A stretch of DNA of 16,764 bases from Thermococcaceae archaeon (lineage in GTDB: Archaea; Methanobacteriota_B; Thermococci; Thermococcales; Thermococcaceae): contig JAMOPD010000102.1 of assembly GCA_027064745.1 (NCBI GenBank), forward strand, positions 1 to 16,764, read 5' to 3'. Each line of letters opens with the position of its first letter. Position 1 is the first letter of the stretch. This document shows positions 1 through 7,219 of this stretch, piece after piece. The notes beneath the pieces are model-generated. The model searched no databases and had not been told where the DNA came from. It was given only the letters and a program-made list of their open reading frames with translations. Both the position numbers and the translations under genes were made by a program.

Positions 1-435
1 CTGGCTAAAGAAGTTGGTGCAGATTATGTCATCAATCCTTTTGAAGAGGATGTGGTTAAAGAAGTGAAGGATATAACTGATGGTAACGGTGTCGATGTAT
101 TCCTTGAGTTTAGCGGGGCTCCAAAAGCCCTTGAGCAGGGCCTCCAAGCTGTTACTCCAGGTGGAAGGGTTTCTTTGCTTGGACTTTTCCCAAGAGATGT
201 AACTCTTGACTTTAACAACCTAATAATCTTCAAATCGCTCACAGTCTACGGTATTACAGGAAGGCATCTGTGGAATACATGGTATACGGTCTCAAGGCTC
301 ATTCAGAGTGGAAAGTTGAATCTCGAACCAGTCTTGACCCATAGATATAAAGGCTTCGATAAATTTGAGGAAGCTTTTGAACTGATGAGAGCTGGCAAGA
401 CAGGAAAGGTTGTATTCTTCCCTAATAGAACTTGA
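1..435 (+). CDS. tdh: L-threonine 3-dehydrogenase, C-terminal part (5' end outside window)
   Basis: This is the last 144 codons of a zinc-dependent medium-chain dehydrogenase that oxidises L-threonine with NAD+ to 2-amino-3-ketobutyrate in the cytoplasm. The reading frame is open from base 1. The visible part is the end of the Rossmann NAD-binding domain ([14 protein letters not shown], then [11 protein letters not shown]) and the C-terminal catalytic lobe ([40 protein letters not shown]), which match Pyrococcus/Thermococcus TDH as I remember it. The catalytic zinc ligands lie upstream of the window. A T-rich stretch follows the stop, and pheS begins 75 bp downstream behind its own promoter. 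Threonine breakdown here and threonine synthesis at the other end of the window are separate units. Family call is firm; substrate is from family knowledge. Confidence 0.93.
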   Translation: MAKEVGADYVINPFEEDVVKEVKDITDGNGVDVFLEFSGAPKALEQGLQAVTPGGRVSLLGLFPRDVTLDFNNLIIFKSLTVYGITGRHLWNTWYTVSRLIQSGKLNLEPVLTHRYKGFDKFEEAFELMRAGKTGKVVFFPNRT

Positions 436-454
436 TCTCTTTCCATCTTTTTAA

Positions 455-470
455 CCGCAATTTTTAAGTA
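455..470 (+). promoter_or_regulatory. BRE/TATA promoter of pheST
   Basis: CCGCAATTTTTAAGTA resembles an archaeal BRE plus TATA box (TTTTTAAG at 461-468). It sits about 45 bp upstream of the pheS ATG, so transcription would start near 490 and leave a leader of about 20 nt that contains the ribosome binding site. Position and composition fit; no experimental evidence is visible. Confidence 0.5.
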
Positions 471-497
471 ACTCCTGCTTCTATCCTTATCCAACTC

Positions 498-506
498 GGG
501 AGGTGA
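498..506 (+). promoter_or_regulatory. Ribosome binding site of pheS
   Basis: GGGAGGTGA lies 4 nt before the ATG at 511. It is a near-complete complement of the archaeal 16S rRNA 3' end and fixes the pheS start. Confidence 0.8.
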
Positions 507-510
507 CTTT

Positions 511-2016
511 ATGGAGTTGAGCTATCAAGAAAAGGTAACTCTCATCAAACTCAAAGATTTGAAGAAGATAAAATTTGAAGAGTTAGTTAAAGAGACAGGC
601 CTAGATCAGGTTGCCGTTATGAGGGCTGTTCTCTGGCTTCAGAGTAAGGGACTTGCAAAGCTTCATGAAAAACAGAAAAAGATTGTAAAACTAACGGAAA
701 CTGGTAGAAGGTATGCTGAAATTGGACTTCCCGAAAGAAGGGCTCTAATGGTTCTCAGGGAAAAAAAGAAGGTTACACTAGATGATCTGAAGGATGTTCT
801 GAACGAAGACGAGCTCAAACCCATAGTGGGGATACTGAGAAAAGAAGGATGGGCGTCTGTCAAAAAGGAAGGTGGGAAGTTGGTTTTGGAGATAACCGAT
901 AAAGGCATAAAAGCTGGGGAGAGGCCGATTGATGCCGCATTGAAGATTCTGGTCAAAAAAGGAGAAGTTGAGGCAGGTAAAATTTCAAAGCTCGTGTCTA
1001 TCAAGGAACTTAAGAGAAGGAAGATTGCAGAAGAGGAAAGCAAAACTGAGAGAGAGGTTGAAATAACTGATGAAGGCCTTAAAATCGCTGAAAAAGGTTT
1101 GGAAATAAAAGAAGAGGTCTCATTCCTGACACCAGAGCTTATAAAATCTGGAAAGTGGAAAGAAGTTGAATTCAAACGCTTCAACATTGAAGCTCCTGTT
1201 AGGAAAATTTATCCTGGCAAAAAGCAGCCTTATAGGGCATTTCTTGATAAAATTAGGCGGAAGCTTATAGAGATGGGCTTTATAGAGATGAGTGTAGATA
1301 GTCTCATAGAAACTCAGTTTTGGAATTTTGACGCTCTATTTCAGCCTCAGAATCATCCTGCAAGAGAATGGACTGATACATACCAGCTTAAGTATCCAAA
1401 GATGGGTTATCTACCCGAAAAGGAGCTTGTTGAGAGGGTTAAGGCATCCCATGAAAATGGATGGATCACAGGTTCAAGAGGCTGGGGATATATATGGAGT
1501 CCAGAGAGAGCGATGTTGCTCATGCCAAGGGCTCACGGTACTGCACTGAGTGGAAGGCAACTTGCTAAAGGAGTTCAGATTCCGGGAAAATACTTCACAA
1601 TACAGAGAGTCTTCAGACCTGACGTACTTGATAGAACTCATCTCATTGAGTTCAATCAGGTTGATGGGTTTGTCGTGGGAGAAAATCTAACCTTTAAACA
1701 CTTGCTTGGGATACTCAAGCGCTTTGCAGTTGAAATAGCGGGAGCAAAGAAAGTCAAGTTTTTACCTGACTATTATCCATTTACAGAACCCAGTGTCCAG
1801 ATGAGTGCCTATCATGAGGAGCTGGGCTGGGTTGAATTTGGAGGTGCTGGAGTCTTCCGTGAGGAAATGACAAAGGCATTGGGCGTAGATGTACCTGTGA
1901 TAGCGTGGGGAATTGGAATAGATCGTCTAGCTATGTTTAAACTTGGAATTGATGATATCCGGTATCTGTTCAGCTACGATCTGAAATGGCTCAGGGAAGC
2001 TAAGATAATCTGGTGA
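511..2016 (+). CDS. pheS: Phenylalanine--tRNA ligase alpha subunit
   Basis: Catalytic alpha subunit of the heterotetrameric (alpha-beta)2 class II enzyme that charges tRNA-Phe. The 501-residue length is typical of the archaeal/eukaryotic type. Residues 1 to about 200 form winged-helix-like modules, with repeated 'LTETG', 'ITDKG' and 'ITDEG' wing signatures near 61, 128 and 185, which in this family contact tRNA. The catalytic domain runs from about 230 to the end. Motif 2 is [16 protein letters not shown] near 368-383, and motif 3 is [11 protein letters not shown] near 465-475. The Phe pocket region [11 protein letters not shown] is near 424-434. The start is set by GGGAGGTGA 4 nt upstream. 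pheT follows after 10 nt with its ribosome binding site overlapping the pheS stop, so the subunits are co-transcribed and probably translationally coupled. Confidence 0.98.
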   Translation: MELSYQEKVTLIKLKDLKKIKFEELVKETGLDQVAVMRAVLWLQSKGLAKLHEKQKKIVKLTETGRRYAEIGLPERRALMVLREKKKVTLDDLKDVLNEDELKPIVGILRKEGWASVKKEGGKLVLEITDKGIKAGERPIDAALKILVKKGEVEAGKISKLVSIKELKRRKIAEEESKTEREVEITDEGLKIAEKGLEIKEEVSFLTPELIKSGKWKEVEFKRFNIEAPVRKIYPGKKQPYRAFLDKIRRKLIEMGFIEMSVDSLIETQFWNFDALFQPQNHPAREWTDTYQLKYPKMGYLPEKELVERVKASHENGWITGSRGWGYIWSPERAMLLMPRAHGTALSGRQLAKGVQIPGKYFTIQRVFRPDVLDRTHLIEFNQVDGFVVGENLTFKHLLGILKRFAVEIAGAKKVKFLPDYYPFTEPSVQMSAYHEELGWVEFGGAGVFREEMTKALGVDVPVIAWGIGIDRLAMFKLGIDDIRYLFSYDLKWLREAKIIW

Positions 2017-2026
2017 GGTGGTATAA

Positions 2027-3703
2027 ATGCCGAAGTTTGATGTATCCAAGGATGATCTGGAAAGACTCGTTGGAGAGTCCTTCACTGTTGAGGAATGGGA
2101 AGATCTATTCCTCTACGCTAAATGTGAGCTGGATGATGTTTGGGAGGAGGATGGGAAGGTTTATTTCAAGGCTGACTCTAAAGATACCAACAGACCAGAC
2201 CTCTGGAGTGCGGAGGGTATAGCGAGACAGATAAAGTGGGCTCTTGGAAAAGCCCGAGGTCTTCCAAAATATGAGGTTGAGGAAAGTGGCGTTGAGGTCT
2301 ATGTGGATGAGAGGCTTTCTGATATAAGACCCTATGGTGTTTATGCGATTGTTGAGGGTTTGACTTTTGATGAAGAAGCTCTTAAGCAGATGATTAATCT
2401 CCAAGAAAAGGTTGCCCTAACATTTGGAAGGAGAAGGCGAGAGGTCGCGATAGGAATATTCGACTTTGATAAGGTAAGGCCACCTATATACTACAGAGCC
2501 GCCAATAAGGATGAGAAGTTCATCCCCCTTGGATTTAAGGAGGAGCTAACTCTGGAGGAAATCCTTGAGAAGCATGAAAAAGGTAGAGAATATGGTCACT
2601 TAATCCGGGATAAATCTTACTATCCACTTCTCGTTGATTCTGAGGGCAATGTGCTCTCAATGCCCCCTGTGATCAACTCTGAACTTACTGGCAGAGTTAC
2701 AGAGAAAACCAGAAACGTGTTTGTTGACGTCACCGGCTGGGATTTGAAAAAGATAATGCTGGCTTTGAATGTTGTTGTCACAGCCCTTGCAGAGCGTGGA
2801 GGAAAGATAAAGAGCGTTAAAGTAGTTTACAAAGATTTTGAGATTCAGACACCTGATTTAACACCAAAAAGCTTTGAAGTAGAGCTTGAATACATCAAAA
2901 AGCTTGCGGGTGTGGAGTTGAGTGATGAGGAGATTAAGGAGCTCCTTGAGAAAATGTTCTATGAAGTTAAGCTTGTTGATGGAAAGGCCAAGGTGAGATA
3001 TCCAGCGTTCAGAGATGATATAATGCATCCCAGAGATATTCTCGAAGATGTTCTCATTGCATACGGCTACAATGAGATAGAGCCTGAAGAGCCCGAGCTT
3101 GTTGTCCAAGGAAAAGGAGATGAATTCATCGATTTTGAAAACGCTGTTAGGGAACTTATGATTGGTTTTGGGCTCCAGGAGGTCATGACATTTAATCTAA
3201 CGAATAAAGAGGCTCAGTTTACCAAAATGAACCTTCCTTATGGGGATCTTGTTGAAATTGAAAACCCCATAAGTCCCAAATGGAGCGCCCTGCGCAAATG
3301 GATCACTCCAAGTTTAATGGAGTTCCTAAGTCTGAACACCCATGAGGAGTACCCTCAGAGGATATTTGAAGTTGGCAGAGCAACGTTGATAGATGAAAGT
3401 AGGGAGACAAAGACTATCAGTGAAAGCAAATTAGCTGTTGCTATTGCTCATCCGAGGGTTACCTTTACCGAAGCTAAGGAGATACTTGACAGTGTGATGC
3501 GGCATCTTGGAGCACAGTATCGCATTGAAGAAATTGAACACAGTTCATTTATTCCAGGAAGAGCTGGGAAGATACTCGTTGGAAACATTGAAGTTGGAAT
3601 AATAGGAGAAATTCACCCTCAAGTTCTGGAAAACTGGGGAGTTGAAATGCCGGTAGCAGTATTTGAAATCTTCCTCAGGCCTTTTTACAGGCCTTCTCTC
3701 TAA
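2027..3703 (+). CDS. pheT: Phenylalanine--tRNA ligase beta subunit
   Basis: Beta subunit of phenylalanyl-tRNA synthetase; together with PheS it makes the tetramer and carries the B3/B4 editing domain that removes mis-attached tyrosine. At 558 residues it has the archaeal/eukaryotic size. It starts directly with the B1-like region (MPKFDVSKDDLERLVG) and lacks the N-terminal OB-fold tRNA-binding domain of longer bacterial subunits. The editing-domain region includes GIFDFDKVRPPIYYRA near 140-155. The B5 region includes DIMHPRDILEDVLIAYGYNEI near 325-345, followed by the inactive synthetase-like fold that packs on PheS. The ATG at 2027 is preceded by GAGGTG (2015-2020) overlapping the pheS TGA. 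A membrane protein gene follows 15 nt after the stop. Confidence 0.97.
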   Translation: MPKFDVSKDDLERLVGESFTVEEWEDLFLYAKCELDDVWEEDGKVYFKADSKDTNRPDLWSAEGIARQIKWALGKARGLPKYEVEESGVEVYVDERLSDIRPYGVYAIVEGLTFDEEALKQMINLQEKVALTFGRRRREVAIGIFDFDKVRPPIYYRAANKDEKFIPLGFKEELTLEEILEKHEKGREYGHLIRDKSYYPLLVDSEGNVLSMPPVINSELTGRVTEKTRNVFVDVTGWDLKKIMLALNVVVTALAERGGKIKSVKVVYKDFEIQTPDLTPKSFEVELEYIKKLAGVELSDEEIKELLEKMFYEVKLVDGKAKVRYPAFRDDIMHPRDILEDVLIAYGYNEIEPEEPELVVQGKGDEFIDFENAVRELMIGFGLQEVMTFNLTNKEAQFTKMNLPYGDLVEIENPISPKWSALRKWITPSLMEFLSLNTHEEYPQRIFEVGRATLIDESRETKTISESKLAVAIAHPRVTFTEAKEILDSVMRHLGAQYRIEEIEHSSFIPGRAGKILVGNIEVGIIGEIHPQVLENWGVEMPVAVFEIFLRPFYRPSL

Positions 3704-3718
3704 TCCTTGGTGGTGTCT

Positions 3719-4129
3719 ATGGATATAGGCCTAATATTTCTGATAGCCATTGCATTTCTTTTAGGTTCTTACCTTCCTAAGTTAATGACAGAGCATAAAG
3801 AATGGGGACGACTTATTATAATAATTCTCATGATAGCACTAACAATAGCTAATTGGAAGACAAGAGGACTGAGGGATGCATACGTATATTTCGAGATAAT
3901 TATACTTCTTCTCTTTGGTATAGTTGATTATCTTCAAGAATTCTGGATAAAAGTGCTTATGCTACTTGTTCTGATAGCTACTGGAGTTCTAGGTCTTACT
4001 TTGTATAGATTCAGGCTAACGATAACTGACATAATGGGTGTTACAATAAGTTCAATCATAGCGTTATATGGATTTGCTTATTTAGGGGAGATAGTAAGGG
4101 AGAAGAGAGGACAAATTAAGCGTCAGTAG
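3719..4129 (+). CDS. Small five-helix membrane protein of unknown function, linked to pheST
   Basis: I do not recognise a named family. From the ATG the product is 136 residues with about five hydrophobic segments, near residues 3-20, 32-45, 57-72, 78-95 and 104-123, and a basic C-terminal tail (REKRGQIKRQ) that should be cytoplasmic. There is no obvious enzymatic motif, cleavable signal peptide or metal-binding cluster. The reading frame can be extended to TTG 3707 or GTG 3710/3713, but those codons lie inside the purine-rich GGTGGTG (3709-3715) that serves the ATG, so the ATG is preferred. It begins 15 nt after pheT and is probably co-transcribed with it. Its 3' end overlaps a convergent small ORF by 7 bp. 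Confidence 0.8.
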   Translation: MDIGLIFLIAIAFLLGSYLPKLMTEHKEWGRLIIIILMIALTIANWKTRGLRDAYVYFEIIILLLFGIVDYLQEFWIKVLMLLVLIATGVLGLTLYRFRLTITDIMGVTISSIIALYGFAYLGEIVREKRGQIKRQ

Positions 4130-4236
4130 TAACAGGGTTTTTTAATTTTTAACCTTTTGATTAGTTGAGTTAGCATTATTTCAAAGTTTTCAATAGCACT
4201 CAATACTTCTTTATCATTTATACAGCTATTATCCAT
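4123..4236 (-). CDS. 37-residue small protein with strong ribosome binding site
   Basis: No homologue is recognised. The product is a 37-residue peptide, MDNSCINDKEVLSAI near the start and LIKRLKIKKPCYY at the end. Its middle (about residues 9-33) alternates hydrophobic and charged positions and could form one amphipathic helix with a basic C-terminal face; two cysteines lie at 5 and 35. It is called because of its expression signals: GGAGGTG (4243-4249 on the plus map) 6 nt before the ATG, and a TATA-like TTTAAATATA about 35 bp upstream. Its last codons overlap the 3' end of the convergent membrane protein gene by 7 bp. It could be a real microprotein or a decayed gene start. No conservation data are available here. 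Confidence 0.5.
   Translation of the reverse strand: MDNSCINDKEVLSAIENFEIMLTQLIKRLKIKKPCYY
4138..4156 (+). terminator. T-rich terminator after the pheST operon
   Basis: Two T runs (TTTTTT at 4138-4143 and TTTTT at 4146-4150) begin 9 nt after the stop of the membrane protein gene. Oligo-T tracts without a hairpin are the usual archaeal intrinsic terminator. The site lies inside the coding region of the convergent 37-codon ORF. Confidence 0.45.
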
Positions 4237-4242
4237 AGTTTT

Positions 4243-4249
4243 CACCTCC
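4243..4249 (-). promoter_or_regulatory. Ribosome binding site of the 37-residue ORF
   Basis: GGAGGTG in the minus sense, 6 nt before the ATG at 4236. It is the canonical sequence also used before pheS, and it is the main reason this short ORF is called. Confidence 0.65.
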
Positions 4250-4268
4250 ACATATTCATTCCCATGTG

Positions 4269-4282
4269 TATATTTAAAGTTT
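4269..4282 (-). promoter_or_regulatory. TATA box upstream of the 37-residue ORF
   Basis: Minus-sense AAACTTTAAATATA has the form of an archaeal TATA box. The predicted transcription start, about 25 bp downstream, falls near 4250, just before the ribosome binding site. Confidence 0.45.
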
Positions 4283-4350
4283 ATCTTGTTGTTCTTGTCA
4301 AAGTTTCAAAAAAATTCAGGTAGATTTTAAAGAAACTGAACATTTTTCCT

Positions 4351-4366
4351 TTATATTTATAAACTT
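4351..4366 (+). promoter_or_regulatory. Orphan TATA box reading toward an apparently gene-less region
   Basis: TTTATAAA (4356-4363) in an AT-rich context is one of the best TATA matches in the window. The expected start is near 4385. Downstream there is only a 15-codon ORF (4381-4428) and a GGAGG at 4406-4410 with no well-spaced start, then the inverted-repeat element at 4440. Either an untranslated RNA begins here or the promoter has lost its gene. Confidence 0.4.
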
Positions 4367-4439
4367 TTACATAGATAAAGATGGCAATATTTCTATGTTA
4401 CCTACGGAGGTTCAATATACAAAATTGAATGCTTTGAGT

Positions 4440-4510
4440 GATACTGTCGGGATAACAGCCCACATACCGGATTTACTATCAGGTGCTTTCACAGGTTATC
4501 CTAACAGTAT
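4440..4510 (-). mobile_element. MITE-like inverted-repeat element, copy 1 (71 bp, minus orientation)
   Basis: The ends ATACTGTCGGGATAAC (4441-4456) and GTTATCCTAACAGTAT (4495-4510) are inverted repeats matching at 14 of 16 positions. GCTTTGAGT occurs immediately outside on both sides (4431-4439 and 4511-4519), a 9-bp target-site duplication. Read on the minus strand, it begins ATACTGTTAGGATAACCTG, matching the left end of copy 2 at 18 of 19 positions, and contains GGGCTGT near the other end like copy 2. The extra base C that ends copies 2 and 3 is present here as G at 4440 in plus sense. It is too short to encode a transposase, so movement would need one acting in trans. Parent element not identified. 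Confidence 0.75.
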
Positions 4511-4519
4511 GCTTTGAGT

Positions 4520-4905
4520 TTTCAAGAGCATTAAATTAATTTTATTCATCACTGTTAGATAATTGTAACCCTGTCAAAATTAAAGTTGTTTAGATTTTGT
4601 GGAACTTCATGCGTAGGTGTTCAACAAGCACAATATACAACTTGTCTGTAACACAGTTAGCAGAGGGATGCTGCTTGGTAACAGATTCCAGGCATGTTGT
4701 CTGAGAGTATTCTACAAGATAAGTTAGAGAGTCCACCCTAGTTCTCATCATTAAAAAATGGTTTGGATGCTTGTAAATGCCAAGTGGTTGCTCATACAGG
4801 CGTTTAACAAGCACAACCAACGACATGACGGGAACCAGGGTAGAGTCCGTTTAATAGTTATTATAAAGCATCTCCATCGGTTATCCAAACAGGTGTCTAT
4901 AAAGT
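4520..4905. other. Intergenic stretch with no recognised gene; contains a 19-bp near-repeat
   Basis: I see no convincing gene here. A minus ORF (4590-4826, 78 codons) and a plus ORF (4758-4952, 64 codons) are open, but they lack good ribosome binding sites, are rich in His/Ser/Thr/Cys, and look unlike the Lys/Glu-rich proteins around them. A 19-mer (AGGTGTTCAACAAGCACAA, 4615-4633) recurs at 4798-4816 with two transitions. A TATA-like TTATTATAAAG lies at 4857-4867. Possible explanations are a decayed gene or mobile element, or an untranslated RNA driven from 4356 or from the opposite side. No tRNA, CRISPR repeat or box C/D pattern was found. Confidence 0.4.
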
Positions 4906-4922
4906 CCAAAATCTTTTATAGT
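4906..4922 (+). promoter_or_regulatory. BRE/TATA promoter of truA
   Basis: CCAAAATCTTTTATAGT combines a BRE-like purine stretch with a TATA box (CTTTTATAG). Its position about 40 bp before the ATG predicts a start near 4943 and a leader of about 13 nt with GTGAG at 4945-4949 as a weak ribosome binding site. Confidence 0.5.
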
Positions 4923-4955
4923 AACCACATGCACATCATCATTTGTGAGTAAGAA

Positions 4956-5756
4956 ATGAGGGTTGCCTTGAGGATAGCCTATGATGGAAGTAAATTCTAC
5001 GGCTTTCAGCGACAACCTGATGTAAAGACGGTTGAAGGTGAGCTGATAAATGCCCTCAACAAGCTGGGGATAATCGGAAGTCCCAGAGAGGCTCAATTTC
5101 AAGGCGCTTCCAGAATAGATAGAGGTGTTTCAGCATTTTTCAATGTTGTTGCATTCAACACTACAAATCTTAAGCTGATCCAGCCAAGAATATTGAATCA
5201 CCATCTCTATGATATGTGGGTTCTTGGTATAGCTGAAGTTCCTGAGGATTTTCACCCCAGATTTCATGCGGAGGGCAAAACTTACAGGTATTATCTTCCT
5301 GATGAAGGATTTGATTTTAACGCCATGAAAGATTGTGGACGCCTCTTTCTGGGAAAACACAATTTTTCAAATTTTGCTCGTCTTGAGAAGGGGAAAAATC
5401 CCGTGAGACGGATAACACATCTGGAAATTTTAAAGCAAGAGGACATACTCGTAATTGAAGTCTCAGGGGAGAGCTTTTTATGGGAAATGGTCAGGCGGAT
5501 GGTGATGGCTTTGAAACTGTGTGGCCTTGGACTCCTCGGGAAGGATGATATAAAGAACATGTTGGAGGTAACGACCGAAAGAAAGATTCCTCCAGCTCCT
5601 GCGGAGAATCTGGTGCTCTGGGAAATAAAATATGAAAATGTAAAATTTAAAATTGATGAGTATTCAGTGGAGAAGGCAAAAAAAGAGTTCTTTGAGAGAT
5701 TCTCAAGAGCTATTGTTCGTGCAACCTTCTTCAGGGACTTTTATCGGAGCCTTTGA
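4956..5756 (+). CDS. truA: tRNA pseudouridine synthase TruA (archaeal type)
   Basis: Enzyme that isomerises uridines 38-40 in the anticodon arm of tRNAs to pseudouridine. The 266-residue product opens with the TruA signature MRVALRIAYDGSKFYGFQRQ. It carries the catalytic Asp55 in ASRIDRGVSA (the family's R-x-D-x-G-V motif). YRYYLP and the later FLWEMVRRMV, which builds the active-site cleft, are also present. The ATG at 4956 is preceded by the weak GTGAG and a nearby TATA box, so the leader is short. It is transcribed alone. The last 54 bp overlap the 3' end of the convergent helicase gene. Confidence 0.95.
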   Translation: MRVALRIAYDGSKFYGFQRQPDVKTVEGELINALNKLGIIGSPREAQFQGASRIDRGVSAFFNVVAFNTTNLKLIQPRILNHHLYDMWVLGIAEVPEDFHPRFHAEGKTYRYYLPDEGFDFNAMKDCGRLFLGKHNFSNFARLEKGKNPVRRITHLEILKQEDILVIEVSGESFLWEMVRRMVMALKLCGLGLLGKDDIKNMLEVTTERKIPPAPAENLVLWEIKYENVKFKIDEYSVEKAKKEFFERFSRAIVRATFFRDFYRSL

Positions 5757-7097
5757 TTTCATGCCTTTGTCATAGAAGCTACCATAATATTGTTTGAGGG
5801 CTTTTTGCCGTTCGATAAAGTGTGTAAAGAGTAAAGGATCATCATCTTGTATATCCACAATAATAGCTTTCATTCTGCTTTTAGGCCTTAATGCTCTTCC
5901 TATTGTTTGAATTGTCATTATATCACTCTTTCCTCCACCTGCAAGGATTATTGTTGATATTTCTGGTATATCCACACCTTCTTTTAAAAGTGTAGAAACC
6001 AGAATGTTAATTTCTCCATTTTTGAATTTCTCTAGGATTTCCCATCTGTCTGAACTCTGTGAACTTAAAAATTCAGCGTTTACACCTTTTTCACGAAGCA
6101 TCTCCACCAGAATTTTGCCATGTTCTATCCTTTTTACATCAATAAGAACCCTGTGACCTTTCTTTGCAAGATCAACAGCTCTTTCCACTATTGCTTTATT
6201 GCGTTCATCATTATTCATTATCATGTCTTCGTAAAGCTCTTTATAGCGTTCACTGAATGATGGCATTTTAGATTTGTATTTTATGATATCAAACTTTGGC
6301 TTTGCCAGAAAGCCTTCTTTTATTAAATCCTCTGCTTTAACTTCATATAAAATCGGTCCAACAACGGCTTCAATCTTTATTTCTTCCCCTCTAATTCTCC
6401 TCCATGGGGTTGCAGAAAGGCCAAAACGATAAATTTGAGGTAGTGACATTCCTAACTTATAGAATTTTTCCGCAGCTGATGTTCTATGACATTCATCAAA
6501 AAGTACAATGGCGTATTTAAGGCCTAGTTTGTCAACACCTCTTGAGAGAAGGGTTTGTATCATTGCTATCGTAACAGGTTTTTCATTCCATTTATTATCA
6601 CCAACGATTCCAGCCTCTACATGCAGAATTTCTTCGACTTTCTCTGCCCATTGATAGAGGAGTTCTTTTGTATGGACAACTATCATGGCTGAAAGATTGA
6701 GCTCGTGGATTATTCTAAGACCGACAATTGTCTTTCCACTGCCTACAGGTAGTGCCAGAACACCCATTTTGGATCTTACAGCTTTTTTAACAGCCTTCTT
6801 TTGATATTTTCTAAGCTCATATTTAGGATTCCATTCTGAATTTAAAATTATCCCAGATAGCTCTCTTTCGTCTATTATCCTAACTCTGTATCCCTTGCAA
6901 TTTAAAAAAGTCTTTACCCTGGGGAGAAGACCTACTGGAAAACTCTTCTCATATGGGTCGTACAAACTCTCAGGTTTTTCCCATTTCCCGTAATCCTTTT
7001 TATAGCTGAGGAGATTATATATCTGAAAATATACTTTTGGATCAGCTTTTTCGATAAATACCTTTGCAGAGCCTTTGGGGATATGGAGTTTTATCAT
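5703..7097 (-). CDS. XPB/Rad25-like superfamily 2 DNA helicase
   Basis: Archaeal relative of the XPB subunit of TFIIH, an ATP-driven duplex-opening helicase/translocase implicated in nucleotide-excision-type repair. The product has 464 residues from the preferred ATG. Numbered from the upstream TTG (7109), residues 1-90 form an N-terminal damage-recognition-like region. The first RecA domain has Walker A PVGSGKT (121-127), DECH (205-208) and LSATP (231-235). The second has LVSTLLKEGVDIPE and the arginine-finger motif QTIGRALR (401-408). In-frame alternatives are TTG 7109 and ATG 7103. No clear ribosome binding site exists, and the TATA box at 7135-7142 predicts a start near 7112, so the mRNA is leaderless or nearly so. 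Bax1, the usual archaeal XPB partner, is not in the window. The C-terminus (EGCTNNSS) is encoded antisense to truA. Confidence 0.9.
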   Translation of the reverse strand: MIKLHIPKGSAKVFIEKADPKVYFQIYNLLSYKKDYGKWEKPESLYDPYEKSFPVGLLPRVKTFLNCKGYRVRIIDERELSGIILNSEWNPKYELRKYQKKAVKKAVRSKMGVLALPVGSGKTIVGLRIIHELNLSAMIVVHTKELLYQWAEKVEEILHVEAGIVGDNKWNEKPVTIAMIQTLLSRGVDKLGLKYAIVLFDECHRTSAAEKFYKLGMSLPQIYRFGLSATPWRRIRGEEIKIEAVVGPILYEVKAEDLIKEGFLAKPKFDIIKYKSKMPSFSERYKELYEDMIMNNDERNKAIVERAVDLAKKGHRVLIDVKRIEHGKILVEMLREKGVNAEFLSSQSSDRWEILEKFKNGEINILVSTLLKEGVDIPEISTIILAGGGKSDIMTIQTIGRALRPKSRMKAIIVDIQDDDPLLFTHFIERQKALKQYYGSFYDKGMKSKAPIKVPEEGCTNNSS

Positions 7098-7133
7098 TCC
7101 CATTGGCAATCAAATTGAAGATTTAGAAAAGTT

Positions 7134-7149
7134 CCTTTATAGGTTTTTT
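7134..7149 (-). promoter_or_regulatory. BRE/TATA promoter of the XPB-like helicase
   Basis: The minus-sense sequence AAAAACCTATAAAGG has TATA CTATAAAG (7135-7142) behind an A-rich BRE. The predicted start near 7112 is only a few bases before the helicase start codons. The left target duplication of MITE copy 2 begins a few bases upstream of the BRE. Confidence 0.5.
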
Positions 7150-7162
7150 GATGCCCACTTTG

Positions 7163-7219
7163 ATACTGTCAGGATAACCTGGGGAGAGTCTGGCGGGCTG
7201 TCTAACTCCTGACAGTATC
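7163..7219 (+). mobile_element. MITE-like inverted-repeat element, copy 2 (57 bp)
   Basis: ATACTGTCAGGA (7163-7174) and TCCTGACAGTAT (7207-7218) are perfect 12-bp inverted repeats, followed by C at 7219. CCACTTTG flanks the element on both sides (7155-7162 and 7220-7227), an 8-bp target duplication; if the terminal C is counted as target, the repeat is 9 bp. The interior is G-rich, unlike its surroundings. The right 29 bp (7190-7218) match copy 3 with one mismatch. The transcript of either strand could fold into a 12-bp hairpin, so an RNA or terminator role is an alternative. It lies between the divergent promoters of the helicase and ubiD genes. Confidence 0.8.

Noticed and set aside
663..1187. 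174-codon minus-strand ORF opposite pheS
   Set aside because: Antisense shadow of the Lys/Glu-rich pheS N-terminus, giving a Ser/Phe/Leu-rich product without start signals.
4381..4428. 15-codon ORF (ATG at 4381) at the orphan promoter
   Set aside because: Too short and at or before the predicted transcription start; not supportable as a gene.
4441..4510. Possibility that the inverted repeats are a CRISPR remnant or a tRNA-like gene
   Set aside because: Only three dispersed copies with variable interiors, no regular spacing, no tRNA arms; the flanking target duplications favour transposition.
4740..4765. ATGATGA on the minus strand resembling a box C
   Set aside because: No CTGA box D at suitable spacing and no C'/D' pair, so no box C/D sRNA is called.
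4590..4826. 78-codon minus-strand ORF in the gap before truA
   Set aside because: No ribosome binding site, composition unlike neighbouring proteins, and its similarity between two internal stretches simply reflects the DNA near-repeat. Kept only as part of the unexplained region.
4758..4952. 64-codon plus-strand ORF ending just before truA
   Set aside because: No ribosome binding site, runs through the truA promoter, His/Asn/Ile-rich low-quality product.
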